Counted from the first letter of the stretch, positions 53,733 through 63,061 are shown. The stretch: DNA of 64,000 nt from Bacteroidota bacterium (GCA_023418315.1 JAEZZY010000067.1:80045-144044); one strand, 5' to 3'. Notes: generated from the sequence alone by a model not told the origin. Made by a program: numbers and translations.

Positions 53733-54791
53733 TTAAAACAACGGCAATTGCCCATTTCTAATCCTTCGGAAATGATGCGTTGCTAACGCTCGTTTTTCTA
53801 CATTCAACCCATATTTGCGGCAGTACAACTGAAACTGATGTTTTATCAACTCAGCAAATTTTCCATCGCCTACAATGCGGTTGCCCCATCGGCTATCGTT
53901 TACATTTCCTCCGTGGCAGGCGCATATCTGATTCCATACTTTTTCCGCCCGGTCGGGAAAGGTTTTATAAAGCCAGTCTTTAAAGATATCGCCTATAGCG
54001 CCGTTTAGCCGCACCACCGTATAGCCTGCCCATTTTGCGCCTGCTTCCGAAGCGGCTTTCAGTACATCGTGCATGTGCATATCATTCAGTCCCGGAATAA
54101 GCGGCGCATTCATGATGCCTGTGGGAATGCCTTTATCCGCAAGGGTTTTTACTACTTTTAATCTTGATTTATAGGAAGCGGTGCGTGGCTCCAGCAATCG
54201 CCGCAAGTCTTCATCTAAGGAGGTAATAGAGGAAAACACACTCACCAAATTATATCGGTGCAGCTCTTGTAAAATATCCAAATCCCGCAACACCAGGGCG
54301 TTTTTGGATAAGATGCCTACAGGATTCCTATATTCAAGACATACTTCGAGTAATTGTCGGGTGATTTTCATTTTTCGTTCGATGGGTTGATAGCAATCCG
54401 TATTTCCAGAAAGCGAAATCACATTCGGCTCCCAAGTTTTGCTTTCAAATAATTTCCGAAGCAATGCCGGCGCGTTTTTCTTTACCACAATGCGGCTTTC
54501 AAAATCAATACCTGCGCTGTAACCCCAATATTCATGCGAGTTGCGGGCATAGCAATAAATGCAGCCGTGCTCGCAACCCTGGTAAGGATTGGCGCTGTAC
54601 ATCATGCCTACATCGGGGCTTGTTACTTTGTTTACAAGCGTTTTGCTGTCGTCGAAAATATATTCCGTTTTGCGTTCTTCGCGCTCCCAATCGTCAATGG
54701 CTTCGGGATGTTCCTGCACATACTCGCCTTTCAGAAATTTATTCTTGGGATTGAATTGTGCGCCGCGTCCTTTGATGAAATCATTTGCCAT
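53733..54791 (-). CDS. PA0069-type radical SAM protein
   Basis: This 352-residue enzyme has the radical-SAM cluster motif CEHGCIYCYARN and the SPL-like arrangement (FESRIVVKKNAPALL, SGNTDCYQPIE, ALVLRDLDIL) of the PA0069 family. The catalytic reaction of this family is not established. It stands alone between convergent pnp and the divergent M23 gene. Confidence 0.8.
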   Translation of the reverse strand: MANDFIKGRGAQFNPKNKFLKGEYVQEHPEAIDDWEREERKTEYIFDDSKTLVNKVTSPDVGMMYSANPYQGCEHGCIYCYARNSHEYWGYSAGIDFESRIVVKKNAPALLRKLFESKTWEPNVISLSGNTDCYQPIERKMKITRQLLEVCLEYRNPVGILSKNALVLRDLDILQELHRYNLVSVFSSITSLDEDLRRLLEPRTASYKSRLKVVKTLADKGIPTGIMNAPLIPGLNDMHMHDVLKAASEAGAKWAGYTVVRLNGAIGDIFKDWLYKTFPDRAEKVWNQICACHGGNVNDSRWGNRIVGDGKFAELIKHQFQLYCRKYGLNVEKRALATHHFRRIRNGQLPLF

Positions 54792-54872
54792 GTTGCGTTG
54801 TGTTACGTCTTGTTTTTCTGTATGCTCTTAATGTGAAATTCCCAATTGAAAAATCCCGAACTTGTGTACCGT

Positions 54873-56573
54873 ATGAAAAATCGCTCGTCATTATTAGTGG
54901 CAATTTTATGTCTGTATTTTAGCCAAAACTTTGCAACTGCCCAAGAAAAAATTTCAAAATATCCGCAAGATTATTTTCGTAATCCATTGGACATCCCCAT
55001 TTCCCTGGCGGGGAATTTCGGCGAATGCCGCCCCAATCATTTTCATAGTGGGTTAGATATAAAAACCGAAGGGAGGGAAAACCTTGTGGTGCGCGCAGCG
55101 GCGGAAGGCTATGTTTCGAGAATGAAAATTGAAAAAGGCGGCTTCGGACATGCCTTATACATTACTCATCCGAATGGGTTTACTACTGTGTATGCGCATT
55201 TGAATGATTTTAATCCTGCTTTGCAAAAATTCTTGCGAAAGCAACAATATGAAAAACAAAGCTGGACGGTGGATGTAATTTTATCGCCCGAAGAATTTCC
55301 GGTGAAGAAATGGGAGCAAATTGCATGGAGCGGTAATACGGGCGGCTCGGCCGGTCCGCATTTGCATTTTGAAATCCGCGATACCGAAACGGAACACCCG
55401 CTGAATGGCGCTTTGTTTGGCTTGGATATAAAAGATACGCAGCCGCCTATACCTACGGAAATAGCCTTGTATAATCTCAATAAACGGTTTTATGAACAAT
55501 CGCCCACGTATTATAAACTGACCAAACAAGGAAATAAATATGCCATTAAAGACAGTGTAAAAGCCTATGGAACGCATGTGGGCATCAGTATAGCCGTAAA
55601 TGATTTTATGAATGGCAGTACGAATACGCTGAATTTTTATGAGGCGAAATGGTATAAGGATGATGTATTGCAAGGCTCGATAACGCTTGATGATATTGGC
55701 TATGGAGCAACTCGTTATCTACATGCTTATGCAGATTATAAAACAAAAAAATTGAAGAATACATGGTTTCAATGTCTGTTTAAAATGAAAGGAAATGCGC
55801 TGAATATTTATGAAAATATGAATCCTGTAAAGGGTGCCATGGAGTTGGAATCGGGAAAGCAGCATTTAATACGAATAGAACTCACGGATGCGTTTAATAA
55901 TACTGCCGTTGTGGAATTTAAATTGTGGGGATTTCCGGATTTGCAAGAAGACAGTTGCGAAAATCTATTACCCTATAATCAGCCGAAAAAATGGCAACCT
56001 TATACCAACCTGCAAATCAATTTCAGCGATAAGGTTTTTTATGATGATGTATGTTTTAATCTTTCTAAAAAATCGGATGCAAGCTTGTTTTCGGAGCGCT
56101 ATAAAATCGGCGAAACCTATATTCCGGCACATGATTATTTCACCATAAAAATAAAACCGAATAAGCCCGTTCCCTTTACACTGCGCAACAAAATAGCAAT
56201 GATTTACAACAATGGAAAAAGTGAAAGCGGTAAAGCTGCTGTATGGGAAAACGCTTGGTACACAGCGAAAGTGCGCAACTTCGGCGAGTATTATTTGAAA
56301 ACGGATACCACAGCTCCTACACTACAAAATTTACAAAAACACCAAGACCTTTCAAAAGCATCGGCAATACGTTTTGCCGTAAAAGAGGAAACGACTTCCA
56401 TCAAAGAATTTCGTGCGGAAGTAAACGGGAAATGGCTGTTATTTGAGCCTTTTGGCGGTGTGTATGTCTATAAATTGGATGAACATTTCCCGAAAGGCAA
56501 ACATGAAATAGTGGTAAGGGTGAAGGATGAAAATGAGAATGAACGGGTAGGGCGGTATCAGTTTGTACGATAA
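54873..56573 (+). CDS. large M23 family metallopeptidase
   Basis: This secreted protein of about 566 residues has a signal peptide ending FATAQ and an N-proximal M23/LytM domain (about residues 40-185) with HFHSGLDIKTEG and GPHLHFEIRD, giving the complete Zn ligand set. The long C-terminal half is beta-rich and looks like one or more carbohydrate- or wall-binding domains of unknown family. Start is set at MKNRSSLLVAILC, nine codons into the longest frame. It probably trims peptidoglycan. Confidence 0.85.
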   Translation: MKNRSSLLVAILCLYFSQNFATAQEKISKYPQDYFRNPLDIPISLAGNFGECRPNHFHSGLDIKTEGRENLVVRAAAEGYVSRMKIEKGGFGHALYITHPNGFTTVYAHLNDFNPALQKFLRKQQYEKQSWTVDVILSPEEFPVKKWEQIAWSGNTGGSAGPHLHFEIRDTETEHPLNGALFGLDIKDTQPPIPTEIALYNLNKRFYEQSPTYYKLTKQGNKYAIKDSVKAYGTHVGISIAVNDFMNGSTNTLNFYEAKWYKDDVLQGSITLDDIGYGATRYLHAYADYKTKKLKNTWFQCLFKMKGNALNIYENMNPVKGAMELESGKQHLIRIELTDAFNNTAVVEFKLWGFPDLQEDSCENLLPYNQPKKWQPYTNLQINFSDKVFYDDVCFNLSKKSDASLFSERYKIGETYIPAHDYFTIKIKPNKPVPFTLRNKIAMIYNNGKSESGKAAVWENAWYTAKVRNFGEYYLKTDTTAPTLQNLQKHQDLSKASAIRFAVKEETTSIKEFRAEVNGKWLLFEPFGGVYVYKLDEHFPKGKHEIVVRVKDENENERVGRYQFVR

Positions 56574-56670
56574 AAAAAACGCCACGAAGGATACCCGTTT
56601 TACGGATGAGTATTAAAACTCGTATCTATCGCGGCGCAGATGGTTTTAGGCGGTTTCTATGTGGCTATGA

Positions 56671-57186
56671 TTATTTCAAATGCACACGCAGCATCCACGC
56701 CATTTTCTCATGTTCGCGTATCAAACCGGTTAAGAAATCGGCAGTACCCACATCATTATAAGTATTATCGCATTTATCAATCGCCTCTCTTAGGAAGCGG
56801 ATATGTGCTTCGTGGTCTTCGGCAAGGATGCGGAGCATATCTTTAGCGGAAGTTCCTTCGCTTGTATGTTCCTTTATCAAAGCGATATCAAGAAAACCTT
56901 TCAAAGAGCCCATAGCAAAGAAGCCGAGTTTGCGAATACGCTCTGCCGTTTCATCTATGGAAGTTTCTATTTCTTTGTATTGTTCTTCAAACAATTCATG
57001 CAAAGGACCAAAGCTCATCCCTTCTACATTCCAATGGAAGTTGCGTGTTTTGATATAAAGAATATGTTCGTTTGCAAGGCAAATCTCTAATTGTTGTGAA
57101 GAGCCTTTAAGGTCTTTGGCATCTATGCCTATGTCAATGGTTTCTGCTTTAGTCGTTTTTACAATTGTTTTGGATGCTTTAGCCAT
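56671..57186 (-). CDS. dps: Dps starvation DNA-protection/ferritin-like protein
   Basis: This 171-residue protein forms dodecamers that bind and oxidise Fe2+ and can protect DNA. The ferroxidase ligands are in NFHWNVEG and HELFEEQYKEIE, and DHEAHIRFLRE and REHEKMAWMLR are normal. The N-terminal Lys/Thr-rich tail resembles the DNA-contacting extension of Dps proteins. It is transcribed alone. Confidence 0.94.
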   Translation of the reverse strand: MAKASKTIVKTTKAETIDIGIDAKDLKGSSQQLEICLANEHILYIKTRNFHWNVEGMSFGPLHELFEEQYKEIETSIDETAERIRKLGFFAMGSLKGFLDIALIKEHTSEGTSAKDMLRILAEDHEAHIRFLREAIDKCDNTYNDVGTADFLTGLIREHEKMAWMLRVHLK

Positions 57187-57264
57187 GATGGTTGTTTTTA
57201 TATAAAAGATGAGTAAATAATTTTTACGTTAAGATAAGATAAAATCTGTGCCATTATAGGCGTT

Positions 57265-58269
57265 TCACCATTTCATTTTTTCCATTTTTTTAAAAAATAA
57301 CTTTTCCTTTTCGCCTATTTCTTTCAGCAATTGGCTCAGCTCTTCATAGGATACCCTATCCGATTTGCGGGCTTTCATTTGGCGGGCGGCGCTATAGGCA
57401 AAGTTTCTCCAGGTATCTCCGATAGCGGTTAGTTCTTGAGAAAATTGTTGTAGATCATCACGGTGGAGCAAAGAGCCTGCTTCCTGTAAAAATGCTGCGT
57501 ACAGATACCGAAACCCTGCTCCGCCGGTTCCAATTTCCTCCTGCATACGGATGATATTGCCCAGATAGAGGGAGGATTTTCTTTCGGAAAGTTTTTCAGG
57601 GTATTTCTTGATTTTATTGGCTAAAAGCGGGATGGCTTTATTGCCAAACCAGGGCAGGGGTGGGGAGAGCATAAAGAAAGTAGTTTGTTTAATTCCTTGC
57701 TGTATGGCTTTTGAAAAATCTACTTTTTTAGGCACTTCCGTGATGTAATACATAAAGCCATTGGGCTCCGGGGTACCTTTAGCAAAGCGGGCTTTGGCGA
57801 GGTCTTGCGGCAGGATGTCGCTCACGGTTTCCATTACCGGATCACTAATCAAATAATGACCGTTTTCCTGTCCGTAGGCTATAAGATTATGTGCATTGAA
57901 ATGAAAGCGGAATGCTTCCGGCAGGTAAGGCAAATAATATACGCTGCTGAGCATGCCTACGGGCTTGCCTATAGAAAGAGCATGATCCAGCGCTTTCATG
58001 GCTTTATCCGGCGCATTGAATTTTTGTGTGTGGGTTTTGATGGACAATCGCTGGGTTACCCGTTTGAAAATAGCACCGGGCCAGGTACGAAAGGTAGTGC
58101 CGGGTGTGCCGTTTACTTTTACAAAGGGAAGATGAGCAAAGAAAATTCCGGCACCTATCCCGAAAGCTAAAGGCTCTGTAATCTGTATGCCTTCATGTTG
58201 CAGCAGATTGGCAGTAACGCCGCTTTCGCAATGGGCATGTTGTTGATGATGAAAATGAATATTACTCAC
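57265..58269 (-). CDS. BtrH N-terminal/DUF4872 domain protein
   Basis: This 334-residue protein starts with HAHCES, where Cys14 would be the nucleophile of a papain-like/acyltransferase fold; His127 in FNAHNLIAYG and Asp143 in YLISDP complete a plausible triad, as in the BtrH acyltransferase of butirosin synthesis and related peptidase-like proteins. The C-terminal half (about residues 170-334) is the helical DUF4872 domain. Translation starts at GTG (58269), four bases after the stop of the preceding gene. Substrates are unknown; a link to peptide or polyketide modification is only by analogy. Confidence 0.75.
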   Translation of the reverse strand: MSNIHFHHQQHAHCESGVTANLLQHEGIQITEPLAFGIGAGIFFAHLPFVKVNGTPGTTFRTWPGAIFKRVTQRLSIKTHTQKFNAPDKAMKALDHALSIGKPVGMLSSVYYLPYLPEAFRFHFNAHNLIAYGQENGHYLISDPVMETVSDILPQDLAKARFAKGTPEPNGFMYYITEVPKKVDFSKAIQQGIKQTTFFMLSPPLPWFGNKAIPLLANKIKKYPEKLSERKSSLYLGNIIRMQEEIGTGGAGFRYLYAAFLQEAGSLLHRDDLQQFSQELTAIGDTWRNFAYSAARQMKARKSDRVSYEELSQLLKEIGEKEKLFFKKMEKMKW

Positions 58270-58273
58270 GTAA

Positions 58274-58684
58274 CTATTTTGACTTGCCGAAATTAATAAG
58301 TTCCTCCACGGTTATCTCAAAAACAGCAGCATATTTTTCCAGCATAGACTTGCTTAACGAATGAAAAACGGAAGGCTTGAAATGTCGTTTCACTTGCCAG
58401 CTCCATTTCCCTACATAGCGTGCAAGTATGGCGGTATCCATCAGTTTTTTGTGCATGAAATAAGCGATAGGGCTTAGTGCTCCGTTTTTTACTTTTGCTT
58501 CTGTTTCGGCAAGTTCTTCTTCTATAGCATCCCAGGCTTGTTGTGTGGCCGTATTTTCTGCTTCCCATCCTGCTGATTCTACGCCGGCGTATTTTCCTTC
58601 TTTGTTTACGGCATAAAGTACTTTTTTGATTTTGTCTTTGTCTTTATAATGCAGCGCATCTTGTGGCACTTCGTTGATGTCCAT
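58274..58684 (-). CDS. small soluble protein, partner of the BtrH-like gene
   Basis: This 136-residue protein has no signal peptide or membrane segment. Its C-terminal helix LEKYAAVFEITVEELINF resembles the last helices of Cro/C1-type DNA-binding domains, but a full helix-turn-helix is not evident. It is followed by the BtrH-like gene after four bases, so the two are one translational unit. No function can be assigned. Confidence 0.6.
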   Translation of the reverse strand: MDINEVPQDALHYKDKDKIKKVLYAVNKEGKYAGVESAGWEAENTATQQAWDAIEEELAETEAKVKNGALSPIAYFMHKKLMDTAILARYVGKWSWQVKRHFKPSVFHSLSKSMLEKYAAVFEITVEELINFGKSK

Positions 58685-58747
58685 ATTTTAAAATTAAAAA
58701 ATGAAAACGGAACAGGCAAAAAGAGTGGAGGAGCTGTTCTCCATTCC

Positions 58748-59203
58748 TTAACTGTATTTTTCGATAATGATTTTACAGGTTTTATCAATCATTTCATATA
58801 CCGGTTTATAGCCATCTTCTTCGCCATACCAGGGGTCGGGTACTGAGGCATTACTGCCGGGCATGAGTTCGTTTAGAAATAAATGCAAAGATGTGATAGA
58901 GGAATTATTCCCCGCCAAGCGTCTGATTTCTTCATATACATCCTCCGACATGGCATACACTTTATCGTAGCGTTCCAAATCCGAAGTGGAAAATTTTCTT
59001 GCCCGCTGCGCGGAAATATCCACGCCGTTCAGTCTGCATATTTTTTGCGAATACTGATGGGGAGCGCTGCCTATATGATAGGATTCCAAACCGGCAGAGG
59101 CTATCTGCCAGTCGAGATGACGCTCGTGGCTGTAATGCCTTAAAACTCCCTCGGCTATAGGCGAACGACAAATATTTCCGAGACAGACAAATAAAATACG
59201 CAT
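58748..59203 (-). CDS. low-molecular-weight protein tyrosine phosphatase
   Basis: This 151-residue protein has the P-loop CLGNICRS (Cys7, Arg13) at its N terminus and the general acid Asp in VPDPWYG near residue 120, hence should be an active LMW-PTP. Such enzymes often regulate extracellular polysaccharide kinases in bacteria. It is next to, and in the same direction as, the BtrH-like pair, but 63 bases separate them and any link is uncertain. Confidence 0.93.
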   Translation of the reverse strand: MRILFVCLGNICRSPIAEGVLRHYSHERHLDWQIASAGLESYHIGSAPHQYSQKICRLNGVDISAQRARKFSTSDLERYDKVYAMSEDVYEEIRRLAGNNSSITSLHLFLNELMPGSNASVPDPWYGEEDGYKPVYEMIDKTCKIIIEKYS

Positions 59204-59216
59204 GATGCAAAACTAA

Positions 59217-59627
59217 TCAATCGGTAGGGTGCAGCATACGGCGCACTGCGTTTTTTACAGTTTCGCTGCCGGCAATGCAGCCTTGCAAGGTCATGAAGGA
59301 GGTGGTATCCTTTAATAATTCAGCAGCGTGTTGCTCCGCCAATTTTTTGTTTTTTTTATAAAGCGCTTTAAAGCTATAAACCCGCACTACTGCATTTTTA
59401 TAATGGAGTAATTCTACCAATTCTTTTTCCGTCGGGGTTTTCCATAAATCTTGATAATTGTGGTATTGGGATGAAGCTGTGCCCGCAAAGCCTGTGAACG
59501 GAGATTCGTATGTATTGTTTTTTTCGATTTTCTCCACGATTGTGAGGGTTTTATCGCTCAGATGTTTTTGTGCTACGACAGAAGAAGTAGCCATAAGGAT
59601 TAAAAAGACGGCTATGATATATTTCAT
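59217..59627 (-). CDS. small exported protein, possible HEAT-like helices
   Basis: This 136-residue protein has a signal peptide ending SSVVAQ and a mature part of paired helices (ELVELLHYKNAVVRVYSFKALYKKN), reminiscent of HEAT/armadillo repeats, but only one to two units fit. No family assigned. It lies 13 bases upstream of the phosphatase gene in the same direction and may share its transcript. Confidence 0.6.
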   Translation of the reverse strand: MKYIIAVFLILMATSSVVAQKHLSDKTLTIVEKIEKNNTYESPFTGFAGTASSQYHNYQDLWKTPTEKELVELLHYKNAVVRVYSFKALYKKNKKLAEQHAAELLKDTTSFMTLQGCIAGSETVKNAVRRMLHPTD

Positions 59628-59731
59628 GCTTTATTGGATGCAGAATTAGCTGTTATTCCATAAATAGAAGGAGGAAAAATCGGGTGGATTTTTTCTCGTA
59701 TTTAGGGTGATGAATAACCTTAGTCAAAAGC

Positions 59732-60097
59732 CTAACAATCTACCCCGTTTTCAACTTCTTTGATCATTTTTTCAAGACGCTTTTTGACTTGACGCAACTG
59801 TTTGATTTTTGCATCAATTTCAATAATCTTTGACGAAAATAATTTTTTCAGTTCTTCTGCATTTAACGTTCCGCTAAACCATCCGTCCAAAATTTTCTTT
59901 ATTTCCGACAAGCTATAACCCACCTCTTTTGCTTCTGCAATCATTTCCAATCGTTCAATGACATTTTCATCATAGTTTTTGTAATTATTGGTTGTTACGT
60001 TTTCATCCACAGCTCCCCGTATCAAACCGAGGTTTTCATAATAACGCAAGGTGTGGATGGTTACTCCTGTTTTTTTTGACAATTCGTTTATTAACAT
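59732..60097 (-). CDS. MerR family transcriptional regulator
   Basis: This 121-residue regulator has the MerR winged helix-turn-helix (LINELSKKTGVTIHTLRYYENLGLI at residues 2-26) and a C-terminal coiled-coil dimerisation helix with KIKQLRQVKKRLEKM. Two Cys are absent in the effector part except a terminal Cys, so it does not resemble metal-sensing CueR or SoxR. Start at 60097 is chosen as the family begins there. It diverges from an MBL-fold gene, with a dyad in between that is probably its operator. Confidence 0.9.
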   Translation of the reverse strand: MLINELSKKTGVTIHTLRYYENLGLIRGAVDENVTTNNYKNYDENVIERLEMIAEAKEVGYSLSEIKKILDGWFSGTLNAEELKKLFSSKIIEIDAKIKQLRQVKKRLEKMIKEVENGVDC

Positions 60098-60125
60098 TCG
60101 TTTCTTGTGTTTGTTAAAAAAAATT

Positions 60126-60149
60126 AAGTATAGACTATACTCTATACTT
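60126..60149. promoter_or_regulatory. MerR-type dyad operator
   Basis: AAGTATAG (60126-60133) and CTATACTT (60142-60149) form a perfect inverted repeat with an eight-base spacer, between the divergent MerR and MBL genes. Its right arm abuts the -33 box of the MBL promoter, as in MerR-controlled promoters. Confidence 0.7.
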
Positions 60150-60178
60150 TTTGGTAACAAAACTATGATTTACTTTTG
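60149..60178 (+). promoter_or_regulatory. promoter of the MBL-fold gene
   Basis: TTTTG (60149-60153), 17 bases, then TACTTTTG (60171-60178) fits the Bacteroidota consensus. It ends 32 bases before the ATG at 60211 and overlaps the dyad. Confidence 0.6.
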
Positions 60179-60210
60179 CCTCATCCAAATAATAATCATT
60201 AAAAAAATAA

Positions 60211-61341
60211 ATGGTTCGGATTAAAAAAATACTGAAACGAATGACGATAATAATAGTAAGCATTTTAGTTCTTGTTGGGGTGGTGGCTTTCTTTGTATTA
60301 CGACAACCACAGTTCGGAAAAGCACCCAGCGGAAAGCGTTTGGAACGCATCCAACAATCGCCCAATTACAAAAACGGGAAATTTCAAAACCTCAGTTACA
60401 CTCCCAATTTTACCGAAGGCCACACGTTGGCAGGCGAAATTTACAAGACCTTTTTTAAGAAAAATCCGAGGAAGTCGCCTACTGACGGTATCCCCTCTGT
60501 AAAAACCGATTTGCACCAACTTCCGGTAGATGAAAACGTGTTGATTTGGTTCGGGCATTCCTCTTATTTTATGCAGATAGACGGCAAGCGATTTTTGATT
60601 GACCCTGTGTTGAGCGGTTCGGCATCTCCATTGCCTTTTGGCGTAAAATCGTTTAAAGGAACAGACATTTATACGACGGATGACATTCCCGAAATTGATT
60701 ATCTCCTCATTTCTCATGATCATTTCGACCATGTAGATTACAAAACTTTAATGGCTTTGAAACCCAAAATCAAAAACATTATTTGCGGTTTGGGTGTAGG
60801 CGAACATTTTGAATATTGGGGATTTGACACCGGCAAAATCATCGAAAAAGATTGGTACGAAACCGTTGATATTCAAAATAATTTTAAAATTCACACCACA
60901 CCGGCAAGGCATTTTTCCGGCAGAAAACTAACAAGAAACAATACACTTTGGTTGTCGTTTGTTATTGAAGCCTCCTCTCAAAGAATATTTATCGGAGGCG
61001 ATAGCGGTTATGATACGCATTTTGCCAAAATCGGTAAGAAATTCGGTTCATTCGATTTAGCTATCTTAGAAAACGGGCAATACAACGAGGCCTGGAGCGG
61101 CATACACACCCTGCCGGAAGATTTTATAAAAGTGGTAAAAGACCTCAATGCTCGAAAAGCTCTTCCTGTGCATTCTTCCAAATTTGTATTAGCCCGACAT
61201 CCTTGGGACGAACCCTTGGTAAGAATAACGGAATTAAGTAAAGCAACGCAAACTCCTTTGATAACTCCTATGATTGGCGAAAAGGTTCGCTTGGCAGACA
61301 GCACACAAACTTTCACAGAATGGTGGAATGGGGTGAATTAA
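60211..61341 (+). CDS. MBL-fold hydrolase, NAPE-PLD/UlaG-like
   Basis: This 376-residue protein has an N-terminal transmembrane segment (residues 12-31) and a metallo-beta-lactamase fold with WFGHSSY, FLIDPVLSG and the metal motif HDHFDH (169-174), plus GGDSGYD and a terminal HSSKF that complete the binuclear site. The layout matches N-acyl-phosphatidylethanolamine phospholipase D-like and UlaG-like proteins. It sits opposite the MerR gene with its promoter over the dyad, so it is probably induced by the MerR ligand. The substrate is unknown. Confidence 0.88.
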   Translation: MVRIKKILKRMTIIIVSILVLVGVVAFFVLRQPQFGKAPSGKRLERIQQSPNYKNGKFQNLSYTPNFTEGHTLAGEIYKTFFKKNPRKSPTDGIPSVKTDLHQLPVDENVLIWFGHSSYFMQIDGKRFLIDPVLSGSASPLPFGVKSFKGTDIYTTDDIPEIDYLLISHDHFDHVDYKTLMALKPKIKNIICGLGVGEHFEYWGFDTGKIIEKDWYETVDIQNNFKIHTTPARHFSGRKLTRNNTLWLSFVIEASSQRIFIGGDSGYDTHFAKIGKKFGSFDLAILENGQYNEAWSGIHTLPEDFIKVVKDLNARKALPVHSSKFVLARHPWDEPLVRITELSKATQTPLITPMIGEKVRLADSTQTFTEWWNGVN

Positions 61342-61481
61342 AAAATCAGCACTTATAAAAAACGCCTTACACAAGGTCTTGCCCAAAGCGGAGCGGAACT
61401 GCTTCGATTTTTCCCCCAATTCCTATTTTCTTCCCTATAAATAATCTGATCACAGACATATAGAGTATCCTCTTTTTTATG

Positions 61482-61489
61482 TAGGTTTG
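61482..61489 (+). promoter_or_regulatory. -7 element for lpdA
   Basis: TAGGTTTG matches TAnnTTTG and lies 32 bases before the lpdA start. Confidence 0.5.
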
Positions 61490-61521
61490 TCGCCTTAATT
61501 CATAAAAATCATCATTTCATT

Positions 61522-62928
61522 ATGGCGTATGACATTATAGTGGTAGGTAGCGGCCCCGGCGGTTATGTGGCGGCCATCCGCGCATCTCAGTTAGGCTTCA
61601 AAACGGCAATCGTAGAGCGCGAAAGCCTCGGAGGCATCTGCCTCAACTGGGGTTGTATTCCTACAAAGGCTTTGCTGAAATCAGCTCAGGTAGTAGAGTA
61701 TATAGACCATTCCAAAGACTACGGTATAGAAGTAACCGGACATAACATAGATTTTCCGGCTGTGGTAAAACGGAGCCGCGGCGTAGCCGATAAAATGAGT
61801 AAGGGCATTCAGTTCCTTATGAAGAAAAATAAGATAGACGTCATCAAAGGCTTCGGCAAACTGAACGGAAAAAAAGAAGTGGAAGTAACCGGCGAAGACG
61901 GCAAAACCACAGCCTATCAAGCGAAGCATATCATCATCGCTACGGGCGGTCGCGCACGTCAGTTGCCCAACCTGCCTATAGACGGTAAAAAAATAATAGG
62001 ATACCGCGAAGCGATGGTGCTTCCCGAAAAACCCAAATCCATGATTGTAGTAGGCTCCGGCGCTATAGGCGTGGAGTTTGCCTACTTCTACCACAGCATG
62101 GGCACTAAAGTAACCATCGTAGAATTTATGCCGCGCATCGTGCCGGTGGAAGATGAAGATATTTCCAAAGAACTGGAAAAAATCTACAAGAAAAAAGGTA
62201 TGGACATTATGACCAATGCCTCTGTAGAAAAAGTAGAAGCCTCCGGCAACGGAGTAAAAGCCACCGTGAAAACCGATAAAGGAGAAATAACCCTGGAAGC
62301 CGATGTAGTACTGAGCGCCGTAGGTGTGGTAGCCAATATCGAAAACATAGGGCTGGAAACGCTGGGCGTAAAAACCGATAAAGGAAAAATAACCGTTGAT
62401 CCGTTCTATAAAACAAATGTAGAAGGTATATACGCCATAGGCGATGCCGTTCCCGGTCAGGCATTGGCACACGTAGCCTCTAAGGAAGCCATCATCTGTG
62501 TGGATGCAATCGGCAACAAAGAAGGAAAATACCCTCATCAGCCGGAGCCGCTGGACTATGGCAATGTGCCGGGATGTACCTATTGCGCTCCCGAAATCGC
62601 ATCCGTAGGCATGACCGAAAAACAAGCCAAAGAAGCCGGCTATGAAGTGAAAGTGGGTAAATTCCCCTTCTCCGTATCAGGCAAAGCAAGCGCTGCCGGC
62701 GCTCCCGAAGGCTTTGTGAAAGTGGTATTCGATGCCAAGTACGGTGAGTGGCTCGGCACGCACATGATAGGCGCTAACGTTACGGAAATGATAGCCGAAA
62801 CGGTAGTAGCCCGCAAGCTGGAAACCACATGGCAAGAAGTGCTGGACAGTATTCACCCGCATCCTACCATGAGCGAAAGCGTGAAAGATGCAATAGAAGT
62901 TGCGCTTGGCGAAGCCATACATTTATAA
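61522..62928 (+). CDS. lpdA: dihydrolipoyl dehydrogenase
   Basis: This 468-residue flavoenzyme reoxidises dihydrolipoamide of 2-oxoacid dehydrogenase complexes. The FAD motif VGSGPGGYVAAI, the redox-active pair C40/C45 in GGICLNWGCIPTK, the NAD motif VVGSGAIGVEFAY and a C-terminal HPHPTMSE with the catalytic His are all present. The codon usage is more GC-rich than its left neighbour. It is monocistronic, with a terminator following. Confidence 0.97.
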   Translation: MAYDIIVVGSGPGGYVAAIRASQLGFKTAIVERESLGGICLNWGCIPTKALLKSAQVVEYIDHSKDYGIEVTGHNIDFPAVVKRSRGVADKMSKGIQFLMKKNKIDVIKGFGKLNGKKEVEVTGEDGKTTAYQAKHIIIATGGRARQLPNLPIDGKKIIGYREAMVLPEKPKSMIVVGSGAIGVEFAYFYHSMGTKVTIVEFMPRIVPVEDEDISKELEKIYKKKGMDIMTNASVEKVEASGNGVKATVKTDKGEITLEADVVLSAVGVVANIENIGLETLGVKTDKGKITVDPFYKTNVEGIYAIGDAVPGQALAHVASKEAIICVDAIGNKEGKYPHQPEPLDYGNVPGCTYCAPEIASVGMTEKQAKEAGYEVKVGKFPFSVSGKASAAGAPEGFVKVVFDAKYGEWLGTHMIGANVTEMIAETVVARKLETTWQEVLDSIHPHPTMSESVKDAIEVALGEAIHL

Positions 62929-62957
62929 AACCGATTGACAAAAATCAGACAGACTAT

Positions 62958-62987
62958 AGGGGCTCGCAAAAGCCCCTTATTTTTTTA
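62958..62987 (+). terminator. Rho-independent terminator of lpdA
   Basis: AGGGGCT (62958-62964) pairs with AGCCCCT (62971-62977) around a six-base loop, followed by TATTTTTTT. Confidence 0.85.
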
Positions 62988-63061
62988 CCTGATAAATCAT
63001 ATCTATTCCGCTTGTTGGGGAAAATAAAATAAAAGGCTAAACCTCCGTCGCCGGGTTATTA

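Noticed and set aside
56574..56670. Region between the M23 and dps genes
   Set aside because: It resembles common Bacteroidota low-complexity spacer sequence; no promoter or terminator could be supported.
61681..62625. Antisense open frame of 314 codons across lpdA
   Set aside because: It reflects the high-GC codon bias of lpdA; the sense product is complete and conserved.
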